Assembly: GCA_016933955.1 (NCBI GenBank) | Contig: JAFGTT010000019.1 | Location: 1-64,000, forward strand | Direction: 5' to 3' | Source of the DNA: Candidatus Zixiibacteriota bacterium | GTDB lineage: Bacteria > Zixibacteria > MSB-5A5 > GN15 > PGXB01 | Length of the DNA stretch: 64,000 nucleotides | Shown here: positions 52,253 to 62,366 of the stretch, piece by piece | Position numbering within the stretch: position 1 is the first letter of the stretch | Layout: each line of letters begins with the position of its first letter | The notes under the pieces: generated by a model | What the model was told of the DNA's origin: nothing | The model's database searches: none | What the model saw: the letters and a program-made list of their open reading frames with translations, nothing else | Made by a program: the position numbers and the translations under genes

Positions 52253-54613
52253 TCAGGTCTGGAAGAGGTACTGCAATTTCATGAAAAACTGGCGCGAGGA
52301 CAGCTCCCAGCCCGAGGACAAATCGGGATTGGGGGTCGGGTGATAGAATGGGTAGAGATCGTCGGGGAGGCGGTCATAATCGTAGGTGGTTCCGAAATAA
52401 AAGACCGAAAAGGGACTGATGCGGACGGTTATCAGAGGATCGAAATCCCAGTGACGGTTTTCATACTCGGCATATTCGAGCAGTCCATCGTTATCAATCG
52501 GGACAAGCATGCTTCGATAGGTGTACTGCACAACCAGCCTGACCGACAAAGTCCGGGTGGCCTGGTAGCTGAACCGGGTTCGGAAAATATAGTTCTCGAA
52601 CAGCTGTTCGTTGGTATCGACATGATTGCTGACCAGGTAATCACCCTCCGGTTCGATAATCAGGCGGTCGAAAGGTTTGATGCTCAAGCCCGATGAGAAT
52701 GACCACTCACGACCTTTTTCAAGAACATTCAGGGCCGCACCGACACCGGTTTCGACGGAGAAGTTGACGCCCAAGCGATCGCTGATGGCACTGCTGCCGT
52801 CAAAATGAAGATTCCAGAGATTGTCGAATTCCCGGCCGCTCCATGATTCCCAACCGGTATTATAGGCGATGGCGTAATGGGTCTGGGCTAAGCGAAGCTG
52901 ATTTTCCAGGGCAATATTGACATTGGTCCATTTGCGGGAGCCATCGAAATTCCACCGGGTTTCGGTATAGAGTTGCGGTGTAATCTGTTCGAATAAGCCA
53001 TGATTGAAATATATGTTATAGCCGCTCCAGACAACGAAATTACGGTAGTTGATCCAGGGGTCATAACCGGTTTCGGTGCGATAGGTTCGGCCGACCTGAT
53101 CGTAGTTAATCAGGAAATTCCAGTGGCGGGCGTTGCGCAGGAACCGGGAAATGAATCCGTGCCCGGTATATGATTCACCGTCAAAACCGATTGTGTACCT
53201 GCCGCGGTCGAAAGTCGCCTGATTGTAGTACAGAGCGCTGTCGTCGGGCTCATCGGTATAGGTCATAATGTACTGGCCGTCAATGACATAATTACGCGAT
53301 AACCTGATTCTCTGGTCTAATGCCACGACCGAATTGGAGCCACCCCGCTCATAACGGCAATCGTTGAAAATGAATCCGAACTGGGAACTTTCGCCGAAAG
53401 AATACATGCCGCGAAAGATGTTGACATAGCTTTTGCCGACATTAAAGGGCCTGACAGAGGATTCTTCGAGGGGAATCAGGTAATAGCTGTTTTCGTCGAC
53501 GGCCGAAACGACGCCGAAACGGAACGGCCCGGAACGACCGGTCAGTTTTCCGGCAAATTGCGGATCATTAATGGTCCTGGTATAGAAGGAGTTGAACAGG
53601 GTTCGAAAGATATCACGTCCTTCCTGGAAAAACGGGCGTCGTTCGGGGAAAAACAGGGCAATGGTAGTATTGACATCGATCTGAGCGGCATCGGCTTCAA
53701 CCTGGCTGAAATCGGGATTGACGGTGGCTTCGAGGGTGATATCGGAGTTGATGGCATATTTCCCCCCTAGTGAAATTTCACCGTCGATATTATCATTGTC
53801 GAAAGGAATATCGGGATTGTAGACATCGGTGACCGCTCCCGCCTGGCTGGCGATCAGGGACGGCAGGATTTCTATCCCTTTACCCGGCCGGACATCGGCA
53901 AGCCCGGAAACAGTCCCCCACTGGCACGGGTCGCACTGCTCATTACGATCATGAGCCGCCCATGAGTACTGGTGATAGCTGTCACGGGGGTGGTTACGGC
54001 GGAAGTCCATCTTCCATATCTGCCGATCTTTGTTGGGGAAACGGATACTGGCAAAGGGAATGGCTATCTCCACCTGGTAGCCGAAATCGGTTATCCGGGC
54101 GGCTGAATTCCAGACCAGATCATAGCCGGAATCGTCGCCGACAATATTGGTCCAGAGATAATCCTTCTGGACGCCATAAGGATTTACGAAGAATTTGTAG
54201 GCCCAGGCGGCGTCACCATAAGTGTCAATAAAGACCCCAACGGCATCATCGCCGTTAAATTGGTCGCGCTGGCACATGGTTGCTCTGATGTTACCTCTAT
54301 TATCATAGCAGATAAAAGCGACATAAAGACACTTTTCATCATAGGTGACCATTACCCCGGTTTCGGCGAGCGGGGCAATATTATCGCCTGGATAACTCTC
54401 GATAAAGTTATCCGACTGAACGGCGTTTTTCCATCCGGCATCGTTCAGATCGCCATTGACATCGATATTGGCCGATGTCCGACTGATTTCCATGGTGGGT
54501 TTGAAAACCGGTTGATTGGCCGCGGCTGGCGAGATCGGGGCAAGAAGGCTAATAATCAGGGAAATTATCACGGCAACCGGTCCCCGCGATCCCTTAAAGT
54601 ATTTGGTAACCAT
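52253..54613 (-). CDS. DUF5916-type outer-membrane protein with CBM9-like N-terminal domain
   Basis: About 786 residues from ATG 54613, preceded by AAAGGGA; longer upstream frames lack a signal peptide. The signal peptide ends near 'APISPAAA'. Residues about 35-240 form a CBM9-like beta sandwich ('IDVNGDLNDAGWKNAV', 'VMVTYDEKCLYVAFICYD', 'VEIAIPFASIRFP'). The rest is a long beta barrel with 'FFPERRPFFQEGRDIF', 'SGPFRFGVVSAVDENSY' and aromatic strand ends, the pattern of DUF5916 proteins, ending in 'FMKLQYLFQT'. Such proteins are common in Bacteroidetes-like bacteria and may bind or import polymers; the ligand is unknown. The gene is alone. Confidence 0.82.
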   Translation of the reverse strand: MVTKYFKGSRGPVAVIISLIISLLAPISPAAANQPVFKPTMEISRTSANIDVNGDLNDAGWKNAVQSDNFIESYPGDNIAPLAETGVMVTYDEKCLYVAFICYDNRGNIRATMCQRDQFNGDDAVGVFIDTYGDAAWAYKFFVNPYGVQKDYLWTNIVGDDSGYDLVWNSAARITDFGYQVEIAIPFASIRFPNKDRQIWKMDFRRNHPRDSYHQYSWAAHDRNEQCDPCQWGTVSGLADVRPGKGIEILPSLIASQAGAVTDVYNPDIPFDNDNIDGEISLGGKYAINSDITLEATVNPDFSQVEADAAQIDVNTTIALFFPERRPFFQEGRDIFRTLFNSFYTRTINDPQFAGKLTGRSGPFRFGVVSAVDENSYYLIPLEESSVRPFNVGKSYVNIFRGMYSFGESSQFGFIFNDCRYERGGSNSVVALDQRIRLSRNYVIDGQYIMTYTDEPDDSALYYNQATFDRGRYTIGFDGESYTGHGFISRFLRNARHWNFLINYDQVGRTYRTETGYDPWINYRNFVVWSGYNIYFNHGLFEQITPQLYTETRWNFDGSRKWTNVNIALENQLRLAQTHYAIAYNTGWESWSGREFDNLWNLHFDGSSAISDRLGVNFSVETGVGAALNVLEKGREWSFSSGLSIKPFDRLIIEPEGDYLVSNHVDTNEQLFENYIFRTRFSYQATRTLSVRLVVQYTYRSMLVPIDNDGLLEYAEYENRHWDFDPLITVRISPFSVFYFGTTYDYDRLPDDLYPFYHPTPNPDLSSGWELSSRQFFMKLQYLFQT

Positions 54614-54875
54614 AAGTATCCCTTTCACTTTGTGCATCGAGGGGAATATGCGGGAATATTTGTGTGAGGGTGTCTTGTCGGCGGCCCACCTGACACCGAA
54701 ATTCATGTTTTTAACGCGTAAGCGGCTTAATTCCCAATCCAGTCTACTATACGGAAATGGGCCGTGAAGGTTTTATAAAAGCCTGATAATTTTTGTGGTT
54801 TTAATTTTTGTGTGAAAAATAGAGTGCCCGATTGGTATTCCATGGGCCATGATCTGAAAATAATGACTTTAAAAG

Positions 54876-54911
54876 AAGCCGGATGACTTCCCAAAAGGCG
54901 TCACCCGGCTT
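54876..54911 (-). terminator. Rho-independent terminator after tRNA-Glu
   Basis: AAGCCGGATGAC pairs with GTCACCCGGCTT (one mismatch), followed on the minus strand by CTTCTTTT. It starts a few bases beyond the tRNA 3' end. Confidence 0.8.
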
Positions 54912-54915
54912 TATT

Positions 54916-54991
54916 TGGTACCGGTACGGGGAATCGAACCCCGGTTTGAGGACTGAGAATCCCCCGTCCTGGGCCACTAGACGATACCGGC
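54916..54991 (-). tRNA. tRNA-Glu (anticodon CTC), CCA encoded
   Basis: A complete cloverleaf on the minus strand: acceptor GCCGGTA / TACCGGT (one terminal G-U), D arm in the Glu-typical TCGTCTAGTGGCCCAGGAC, anticodon stem GGGGA / TCCTC around loop TTCTCAG giving anticodon CTC, and T arm CGGGG-TTCGATT-CCCCG. Discriminator A and a genomically encoded CCA end the gene (54919-54916). It reads GAG codons. Confidence 0.95.
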
Positions 54992-55102
54992 GTGAGATTT
55001 CAATTTCGGCCAAATATAACAGGTTTCCCTTAATTGTCAAGAAGGCTTGTTTTGTAAATAAAAAGAATATATATTGGACGAAATTAAATTCAGGAGGGTA
55101 AT

Positions 55103-57595
55103 ATGGCGCCCCGCAAAGCCAGGGAATTGAAAATCAAGGATCTTGTTCCCCAAATAAATCTGGGCAAACTCAAAATAAAAACCTCCGATGATGTTTCTCC
55201 TTGCGGCAATATTATCAGCCAGGAGCGGGCTATCAAGGCGATCAAGCTCGGGCTCAAGGTTAAAAGCCGGGGTTACAATATATTTGTCACTGGTTTGACG
55301 GGGACTGGTCGGACGACGACCATCAAACATCTTCTCGAAGGACTTCATAATAACCATACACCGAATTTGATGGATATCTGTTATGTCAACAATTTTCGCG
55401 ATTCGGATCAGCCTCGGGCGTTGATTTTCCGGGCCGGCGATGGGCGTAAGTTTAAGAACAGTGTTGAGTTAACGATCTCGGCCCTGCGAAAGTCGATACC
55501 CAAGATATTCGACAGTGAAGACTATAAAAATCGGCGCAACCGGATTGCGGCTGATTTTGAAAGCCGCCAGAAAAAACTGATTGAGGATTTCGAGAAGAAG
55601 ATGAATGAGGCCGGTTTTGTAATGGTTCAGTACCAGGTCGGAACCGGTATCAAAAACGAGTTGCAGCCACTGGTGGACAATGAACCATCGCCCCTGGAAA
55701 AACTGGAACGGCTGGCCCAGGACGGTAAGTTTCCCAAAGAGCGGCTGGATGAGTTGATTCGCAGCCGCGAAAGACTTCGCCGGGAAATGGGTATTGTGGA
55801 AATAGAATCCAAAAAGATGCTGAATAAACTTGATGAGGCGTTGGAAAAGCTGGATCAGTCTATGATGGCCCCGATCATAAGCGATAAAATAAATGTTTTG
55901 AAAAAGAAATATCCTAATGAAAGGGCGGTCGAGTATCTGACCGAGGTGGAACGGGCTTTGCTTGAAGATTTGGATCGATTCAAAGAGGCCCGGCCGCGAC
56001 GGGGGGAGCAGGAAGCCCCGGGATTTCGTAAGAAAGAACCGTTTGAGGAATTTGCCGTCAATCTTTTTCTTGACAATGCCGAGACAGAAAGTACTCCGGT
56101 GGTGATTGAAAACTCCCCGGCCTACCGTAATCTGTTCGGGACCATGGAGCGGGTGGTCGATCGTTTCGGGTACTGGCGGACCGATTTCTCCCGTATAAAA
56201 GCCGGATCGCTGCACCAGGCATCGGGCGGTTTCCTGGTTATCAACGCTCTTGATCTATTTACCGAGCCGGGAGTATGGAAAAACCTCAAACGGGTTCTGA
56301 TGAGCGGCGAGGTGGCGGTTTCGGCCTATGATCCGTTTTACATGATGGCTGGTTCGGCTCTTAAACCGGAACCGGTGCCGATCAATGTCAAAGTAGTATT
56401 AATCGGCGAGCGGCGAATTTACAATATTCTCTGGTACCAGGAAGAAGATTTCAAGAAGATATTCAAGATCAAGGCCGATTTCGACCATGTCATGGAGCTG
56501 AATGCCAAAACGCTTCGCCAGTACGTATCCTTCGTCAGGAAAATAACCGATGATGAAAAGCTGATTCCCTTTGATCGGGGGGCGCTCGAGGAAGTGGCTG
56601 GATACGGCAGCCGCCTGGCCGGCCGGAAAGACAAACTTTCAACCCGCTTCACCAATATCGCCGATCTCATTCGTGAAGCCGCCTTTTGTGCCATTGACGG
56701 GAATCGTAAGGCTGTAACGCGAAAGGATGTCTGCGAGGCGGTCAAATCGAGAATCCATCGGGTCAACATGATCGAGGATAAGTACCAGGAGTTTTATGAT
56801 GACAATATCATCATGGTGGCCACGAAAGGCAAAGCGGTCGGACAGATAAACGGGCTTTCGGTTTTCGATACCGGGGAACACAGTTTCGGCCGCCCGGCGC
56901 GAATAACAGCCCGAATATCAGTCGGACGGGCCGGGGTAATCAATGTCGAACGGGAATCGGATCTCTCGGGGCCGATTCACAACAAAGGTATCCTGGTGTT
57001 AACCGGATTTTTGAGGGGGAAATTCGCCGCCAATAAACCGCTGGTGATGTCGGCATCGATCTGTTTCGAGCAGTCGTATTCCGGAATTGATGGCGACTCG
57101 GCCTCATCAACCGAAATTTATGTCATCCTCTCGGCCCTGTCCGGAGTACCGATCAATCAGGGTATTGCAGTGACGGGTTCCGTCAATCAGTTCGGTGATA
57201 TTCAACCGATCGGCGGGGTCAATGAAAAGATCGAAGGCTTTTTCGATGTCTGTAAATCAAGGAAACTGACCGGCCGTCAGGGCGTGATTATCCCCAGACA
57301 GAATGTCGAGGAACTTCATTTGAAACAGGAAGTGGTTGAAGCCGTGAAGGAAGGCAAATTCCATATTTACCCGATTTCCCGCATCGAGGAAGGGATCGAA
57401 ATCCTGACCGGCAAACCGGCTGGACGGGAATTGAAAAACGGCGGTTTCACCAGGGGAAGTATTTACGATCTGGCCGATAAAGAACTCGACCGTCTGGCCC
57501 GGCAGTATAAAAGCTCCGCCGAGGATGAGAGTAAGAAGGCCAGCAATGGCGATGGCAAAGATGCCGTTGAGCCGAAGAAAAAACGCGAGAAGTAA
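55103..57595 (+). CDS. LonB-like ATP-dependent protease (AAA_32 type)
   Basis: 830 residues, of the COG1067 Lon-related group lacking the substrate-binding N domain of LonA. The Walker A motif is GLTGTGRTT (residues 64-72), with Arg in the place of the usual Lys, as is common in this group. A long coiled-coil insert spans about 140-290. Walker B lies near 'GGFLVINALDLF'. The C-terminal protease domain has catalytic Ser666 in 'GDSASSTE' and Lys709 in 'GGVNEKIEGFF'; their 43-residue spacing equals that of E. coli Lon (S679/K722). No membrane segment is seen, unlike archaeal LonB, so it is cytoplasmic. It starts at ATG 55103 after AGGAGG and ends in a strong terminator. Confidence 0.95.
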   Translation: MAPRKARELKIKDLVPQINLGKLKIKTSDDVSPCGNIISQERAIKAIKLGLKVKSRGYNIFVTGLTGTGRTTTIKHLLEGLHNNHTPNLMDICYVNNFRDSDQPRALIFRAGDGRKFKNSVELTISALRKSIPKIFDSEDYKNRRNRIAADFESRQKKLIEDFEKKMNEAGFVMVQYQVGTGIKNELQPLVDNEPSPLEKLERLAQDGKFPKERLDELIRSRERLRREMGIVEIESKKMLNKLDEALEKLDQSMMAPIISDKINVLKKKYPNERAVEYLTEVERALLEDLDRFKEARPRRGEQEAPGFRKKEPFEEFAVNLFLDNAETESTPVVIENSPAYRNLFGTMERVVDRFGYWRTDFSRIKAGSLHQASGGFLVINALDLFTEPGVWKNLKRVLMSGEVAVSAYDPFYMMAGSALKPEPVPINVKVVLIGERRIYNILWYQEEDFKKIFKIKADFDHVMELNAKTLRQYVSFVRKITDDEKLIPFDRGALEEVAGYGSRLAGRKDKLSTRFTNIADLIREAAFCAIDGNRKAVTRKDVCEAVKSRIHRVNMIEDKYQEFYDDNIIMVATKGKAVGQINGLSVFDTGEHSFGRPARITARISVGRAGVINVERESDLSGPIHNKGILVLTGFLRGKFAANKPLVMSASICFEQSYSGIDGDSASSTEIYVILSALSGVPINQGIAVTGSVNQFGDIQPIGGVNEKIEGFFDVCKSRKLTGRQGVIIPRQNVEELHLKQEVVEAVKEGKFHIYPISRIEEGIEILTGKPAGRELKNGGFTRGSIYDLADKELDRLARQYKSSAEDESKKASNGDGKDAVEPKKKREK

Positions 57596-57612
57596 AATTC
57601 TTCATCAGCACT

Positions 57613-57640
57613 AAAAAACCCGCCATCGGCGGGTTTTTTT
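57613..57640. terminator. Bidirectional terminator between lonB-like and surface-peptidase genes
   Basis: AAAAAACCCGCC / GGCGGGTTTTTT with a 3-nt loop, between two convergent stops (57595 and 57663). It has T runs on both strands. Confidence 0.92.
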
Positions 57641-57662
57641 ACTCATTCCGTTTTTTTGTGTT

Positions 57663-60600
57663 TTAGAAATCGGCGCCGATCGAGAAATAGTACTTGGGAT
57701 GAGCCGCCACAGTAGCCAGATCGGTGGCCCAGGCCAGATCATAACGAAGGACGAATATTCCCAGATTGGCGCGGATTCCGAAACCGAATGATGATTTGAT
57801 ATCGACCAGGCGATTATCCCCCTGGGAGGTAGCGCCCTTGAAACCGGTGGAATCATTCCAGGCGGAACCGATGTCGTAGAAAATATTCCCGGTAACATAA
57901 CCGATAGTCATCGGAAGCGGGAAGTTCATTTTCAGGTAATCGACAAAGGGGTAACGGAATTCGAAATTGGCCAGGAAGTACCTATCGCCCGAAAAATCGA
58001 AATATTCATAGCCACGCAGGGGGGTGATGGTTTCGGAAAAATAAAGATTTTCCACATCGTACACCTCGGCATCGATGGTAGTATTTTCGATTTTATTGGG
58101 AGTCCCTCCGAGGAAATACCTCTTGGGCGTATCACCCCAGGAAATTCCGGCCGAACCGCGGACGGCAAATGAAAAGAGTCCTTTGATATGCCAGTATTTA
58201 CGATAATCGAACTCAGTGGCATAGAAGGAGATATTGGGATCGGATCCGAAGAGGTCATAAGCGATATCGAAATCAAGCCGGGAACGGCGGCCATTGAGCG
58301 GCCCGGTGATCCCCCAGATGATATTATCCTGGACCAGGGACAGAGTGGCCGTGGAGACTTTGGCGGACCGATCTTCGCGGATATCATCGGCATCATGATA
58401 TTTGCGGTCGATAAAATATTGGGCGACGACTCCCTCGACGCGGAAAAACTGCGAGAAGGGCCGAGACATATAACCCTGGAATCCGTACATCCGATCGGAG
58501 AATAAATAATCATAGGCATCGATGTAATAGTTTTTGGTATGGAACAGCCCCACTCCGTAATTGGTCCTCATCCGATTGTAGAAATAGTAGACCTGTAGAT
58601 TGGTCTGATCAATGGTATTGACCAGATCGGTGATCAGATAAATCTGGTGGTCACCGAGATAATCGGAGAAGACGAAGATCGAATTCCCCTGAAGACCATA
58701 GAATGTATCGTAGGAAAAGCCGCCGTTGACGTAATCCGGGGTGAATTTAACCCGATAATCATGGACCTTATATTCACCGCTGGGCAATTTATTAACCGTG
58801 GCAATGGAATCGAAAACCGCCTTTTCCTCCGGTTCCAGATAATTCATGGACGAGGTATCTTTGTGAACCGGTTCGAATAATCCGGCCAGGGGATCATCAC
58901 TGCCTTCATCAGGATTAGAGACAAAAACAAAATCGCCACCCTCGATTCGAGTCGTATCGACATGGGCCGGTTCCGGGGTCGTGGTGGAATCACCGGTCTC
59001 GGGTGCTGTTGCAGTTACCAGAGAATCGTCGCTGGCAGTCGAATCGGAGACTTCGGCAATATCGATTAATTTTGTTGAATCCTCTTTGGCAATTTCGGTT
59101 TGATGGTAATCGTATTTCCCTTTCATAAAATCGGTCGGTTCGAGCCGGCCGTTTTTAATAGCATCCTTCCAGTCTTTCAAGACAAAGATATCAAAACCGC
59201 CTTTGTTGAAAGACTGAAAAGCGATCTGCTTGCCATCGGGAGACCATGAGGGGGCATTGGCTCCGGTCAGGATGTCGGTGATCGGAAAGACGGTCGAGGA
59301 ATCGATAAAAGCGATATAGAGATTGTCGATTCCGTTCCGATTCGAAACGAAGCAGACCGTTTTGCCATCGGGAGCCACATCCGGTTCGGTATTAATTCCA
59401 GGACCGGCGTGGATCGGAAAAACCGATTTATCATCAATATCAACCATAAAGAGATTGTAATTTCCATAGCCGAAGGGGCTGTAAATTTTCCGGTAATCCA
59501 GTGAATCGGTCGGCTGATAATCGGGGTTATTTACAATAAAAGCATTATCGGGATGCGGGCGATCTGAGGAAAAGGCCAGATGTTTGGAATCGGGGAACCA
59601 TGAGGGATGATCATCATCATAGGTATCATCGGTTAGATTGTATGTCTTATTGTTTTCGATATCATAGACAACAATATTGCGTTGCCGGCCATTAAGAGCC
59701 GCGAAGGCTATTTTCTTGCCATCCGGGGACCAATGGGGATGGAGAATGCTGTTGAATTCGAAGAACTTCCTTTGATAAATGTTTTTATCCTTGATGGTCA
59801 GGAAATAGATGGCATCCCGACCATGAGATTTGGCCACGAAAGCGATTTCTTCGCCATCGGGCGAAAAGGTAATCCCCGAATAATAGGAATGAAGCGATTC
59901 CAGATCGCCGCTTCGTTCAGCCTTGACCAGGCGGTCGATTTCTTTACCATCGATGGCCGAAATCAGGTACACCTCGGTGTAGTCTTTACGAGTCGAGAAG
60001 ATGGCCAGACGGTCTCCTTTGGGGGAGAAGATGGGGTTGCCGTTAAATCCAGAGCCGTCCTCGGAATGATTGGTCAGAGCGCGTGAAAATTCTTTGGCTT
60101 CCTGCCGTTTGGCGATATCGGGCCAGTAACGGCGTTTCATTTCCTTGGAAAATTCCTCGTAAAGCTCTTTGGAAGTGATACCCAGGGATGATTTCAGGGC
60201 CTTATTTATGGTCAGGTGAATTTTGCCTTTGGCGAAAATCTCTCCGATTTTTCGTTCACCATAGTTGTCGGCGATAAAATTAATCAGGGCCTGTCCTTCT
60301 TTATAGGCCATGTACCCTGAAATATATTCGAGGGGAGCCAGGTAATTGTTGATGGTGGCATCGCGAACCACCATATCGGCCTGGTAGTCCCATCCGAACC
60401 GGGAGCTGTATTCGGCATAACCCTCAGCCAGCCACAGGGGCATTTCGAAAAACCTCTGACGGGAAATCAGCGAGGAAAAGATATTGCCGAAAAGCATATC
60501 GAAGGTAACGGCATGGGTCAACTCATGATGCAGGACATGGCGCAGGTCGGCGGTTGATCCATTGAAAGGGACGGTGATACGGTTTTTGAAAACCTCGGTA

Positions 60601-60935
60601 AAGCCGCCGACTCCTTCCGGAAGCAGTCCGGAAGTGATGTTGGTTTGCTGGAAATCATTCGGGGAATTGTAAATGAAAACGGGAATACGACGGTGGATGT
60701 GGTAATTCAGTTGATCCGAAATAATGACGTAAGCTGATTCGAGAACCGTTGCTGAGAATTTGGCCGTTTCATACATCTGATCAGCGAAATAGACATCGAA
60801 ATGCCTGGTTTGCAGGTACTGCCATTCAAAGGCTTTATACTGGACTTTGTTCTGGCCAAAGAATCTTGTTTGACCATTGGCCGCTCCGATACATAAGAAT
60901 ATCAAAAATGACAGGATAAATATTTTCTTTATCAT
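57663..60935 (-). CDS. Surface metallopeptidase: MA-type peptidase, TolB-like propeller and Omp85-like barrel in one chain
   Basis: 1090 residues with a signal peptide ending 'GAANG'. Part 1 (about 22-270) is a zinc peptidase of the MA clan: H137-E138-x-x-H141 in 'LHHELTHAVTF', third ligand E171 in 'LWLAEGYAEYSSR'. Part 2 (about 290-590) has repeated PD40/TolB motifs ('FSPDGEEIAFVAK', 'WSPDGKKIAFAAL', 'WFPDSKHLAFSSDRP', 'VAPDGKTVCFVSN', 'WSPDGKQIAFQS'), a beta propeller. A Thr/Asp-rich linker follows (about 620-710). Part 3 (about 730-1090) is an Omp85/BamA-like outer-membrane barrel ('FFLGGTPNKIE'-like region, 'TPLRGYEYFDFSGDRYFLANFEFRYPF', 'FGFGIRANLGIFVLRYDLAWA', final Phe). The whole would be anchored in the outer membrane by its own barrel. 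It is the last gene after murA on the minus strand. Confidence 0.88.
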   Translation of the reverse strand: MIKKIFILSFLIFLCIGAANGQTRFFGQNKVQYKAFEWQYLQTRHFDVYFADQMYETAKFSATVLESAYVIISDQLNYHIHRRIPVFIYNSPNDFQQTNITSGLLPEGVGGFTEVFKNRITVPFNGSTADLRHVLHHELTHAVTFDMLFGNIFSSLISRQRFFEMPLWLAEGYAEYSSRFGWDYQADMVVRDATINNYLAPLEYISGYMAYKEGQALINFIADNYGERKIGEIFAKGKIHLTINKALKSSLGITSKELYEEFSKEMKRRYWPDIAKRQEAKEFSRALTNHSEDGSGFNGNPIFSPKGDRLAIFSTRKDYTEVYLISAIDGKEIDRLVKAERSGDLESLHSYYSGITFSPDGEEIAFVAKSHGRDAIYFLTIKDKNIYQRKFFEFNSILHPHWSPDGKKIAFAALNGRQRNIVVYDIENNKTYNLTDDTYDDDHPSWFPDSKHLAFSSDRPHPDNAFIVNNPDYQPTDSLDYRKIYSPFGYGNYNLFMVDIDDKSVFPIHAGPGINTEPDVAPDGKTVCFVSNRNGIDNLYIAFIDSSTVFPITDILTGANAPSWSPDGKQIAFQSFNKGGFDIFVLKDWKDAIKNGRLEPTDFMKGKYDYHQTEIAKEDSTKLIDIAEVSDSTASDDSLVTATAPETGDSTTTPEPAHVDTTRIEGGDFVFVSNPDEGSDDPLAGLFEPVHKDTSSMNYLEPEEKAVFDSIATVNKLPSGEYKVHDYRVKFTPDYVNGGFSYDTFYGLQGNSIFVFSDYLGDHQIYLITDLVNTIDQTNLQVYYFYNRMRTNYGVGLFHTKNYYIDAYDYLFSDRMYGFQGYMSRPFSQFFRVEGVVAQYFIDRKYHDADDIREDRSAKVSTATLSLVQDNIIWGITGPLNGRRSRLDFDIAYDLFGSDPNISFYATEFDYRKYWHIKGLFSFAVRGSAGISWGDTPKRYFLGGTPNKIENTTIDAEVYDVENLYFSETITPLRGYEYFDFSGDRYFLANFEFRYPFVDYLKMNFPLPMTIGYVTGNIFYDIGSAWNDSTGFKGATSQGDNRLVDIKSSFGFGIRANLGIFVLRYDLAWATDLATVAAHPKYYFSIGADF

Positions 60936-60972
60936 AACAAATTCCGTGTAAATGATGGACTTTATTTATTTA

Positions 60973-62232
60973 TCAACTTACTCTTTTAATATCGGCTCCC
61001 AGCTTCAATAATTTCTCATCCAATTTGCTATAACCCCGGTCAACATGATATACCCGAAGTAATTCGCTGTTTCCTTCTGCGGCCAGGCAGGCCAGAGTCA
61101 GGCCTGCGCCGGCCCTGATATCGGATGCCATCACCGTCGTCCCCTTCAACTTAGAGACGCCGGTAACCAGCGCTTCGTTCAGCGTAACATTGACATTGGC
61201 CCCCAGGCGCCGGAGTTCCATGGTGTATCCGAACCTGTCTTCAAAAACAGTTTCCTTGATACTGCTGGTTCCCCCGGCTACCGTAGCCAGGGCGACGAAA
61301 CATGGCTGAAGATCAGTCGGAAAACCCGGAAATGGAAAAGTAACCACCTTGACGGGTTTCAGTTTTTTTGGTCCTTTGACCCTGATAGCCGTTTTTTTCT
61401 CCTCAATCTGACAGCCCATCTCATATAATTTACGTGAAACCATGGTCAGATGAGATGGATTTATGCCGGTCACTTCGACCTCGCCGCTGGTAATGGCCGC
61501 CCCGCACATATAAGTTCCCGCTACCAGCCGATCCCCGGAGACTTTGTGGCTGATGGATTTAAGTTCGGAGACGCCTTCAATTGTAATGGTGGCCGTCCCG
61601 GCTCCATGAATTTTGGCCCCGGCGGCCTTCAAGAATTCAGCAACATCAACCACCTCGGGATCGCAGGCGGCATTGATAATCCGGGTTGTCCCGTTGGCCA
61701 GCACGGCGCCGAACATGATATTTTCGGTGCCGGTGTGCGATGGCCGATCGAAATGGACGGTGGCGCCTTTGAGCTTCCTGGACCGGGCGATAACATAGCC
61801 GCCATCTTCGGAAACTTCGGCTCCCAGCGTTCGAAATCCGAGAATGTGGTAATCAATTGGCCTGGCACCCAGAATACAGCCTCCCGGAAGGGAAACCCGG
61901 GCTTCTCCGAGGCGACCCAGGAGCGGACCAAGAACCAGAAATGAGGCTCTCATCTGCCGCATCAGGTCATAAGGAGCTTCGTTGTTATTAATATTACTGC
62001 AATCGAGACTCATTCGGCCGGAATCGGGATCATAATCAATCACGGCGCCGATATATTCCAGGACTTTCTTAATTGTGTATATATCTCTTAAAGGGGGGAT
62101 ATTTTCAAGGACGGTTTGGCCTTTTTTAAACATGATGGTGGCGGCAATGATCGGCAACGCGGCATTTTTGGAGCCATCGGCGGCCAGACTGCCGGACAGG
62201 ATTTTTCCGCCGCGGATTTCAAACTTATCCAT
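60973..62232 (-). CDS. murA: UDP-N-acetylglucosamine 1-carboxyvinyltransferase
   Basis: First committed step of peptidoglycan synthesis: transfers enolpyruvate from PEP to UDP-GlcNAc in the cytoplasm. 419 residues, normal length. Visible features are 'SGSLAADGSKNAALPIIAA' (catalytic Lys in the S-K-N-A motif), the active-site loop 'LPGGCILGARPIDYH' with the reactive Cys (so the enzyme should be fosfomycin-sensitive), 'FPGFPTDLQPCFVA', and the C-terminal 'VYHVDRGYSKLDEKL'. It starts 37 bp upstream of the surface peptidase gene, so the two may share a transcript, perhaps by chance. Confidence 0.97.
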   Translation of the reverse strand: MDKFEIRGGKILSGSLAADGSKNAALPIIAATIMFKKGQTVLENIPPLRDIYTIKKVLEYIGAVIDYDPDSGRMSLDCSNINNNEAPYDLMRQMRASFLVLGPLLGRLGEARVSLPGGCILGARPIDYHILGFRTLGAEVSEDGGYVIARSRKLKGATVHFDRPSHTGTENIMFGAVLANGTTRIINAACDPEVVDVAEFLKAAGAKIHGAGTATITIEGVSELKSISHKVSGDRLVAGTYMCGAAITSGEVEVTGINPSHLTMVSRKLYEMGCQIEEKKTAIRVKGPKKLKPVKVVTFPFPGFPTDLQPCFVALATVAGGTSSIKETVFEDRFGYTMELRRLGANVNVTLNEALVTGVSKLKGTTVMASDIRAGAGLTLACLAAEGNSELLRVYHVDRGYSKLDEKLLKLGADIKRVS

Positions 62233-62334
62233 ATTAATCCTTATAATGCTTAATATTCCAAATCATTTCCAACTTCAAAAACATTAAAGGATAAACGTTT
62301 GCTTTACAGGTTGCAACAATAATATAATCAACAC

Positions 62335-62365
62335 GACCCGACAGCCAGCTACCGGGCCGTGGTTT
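62335..62365 (-). terminator. Weak hairpin after the glycine-rich lipoprotein gene
   Basis: Minus-strand ACGGCCCGGTA can pair with TGTCGGGTCGT through several G-U pairs just beyond the stop at 62367. There is no U tract, so this is a tentative call. Confidence 0.35.
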
Positions 62366-62366
62366 T

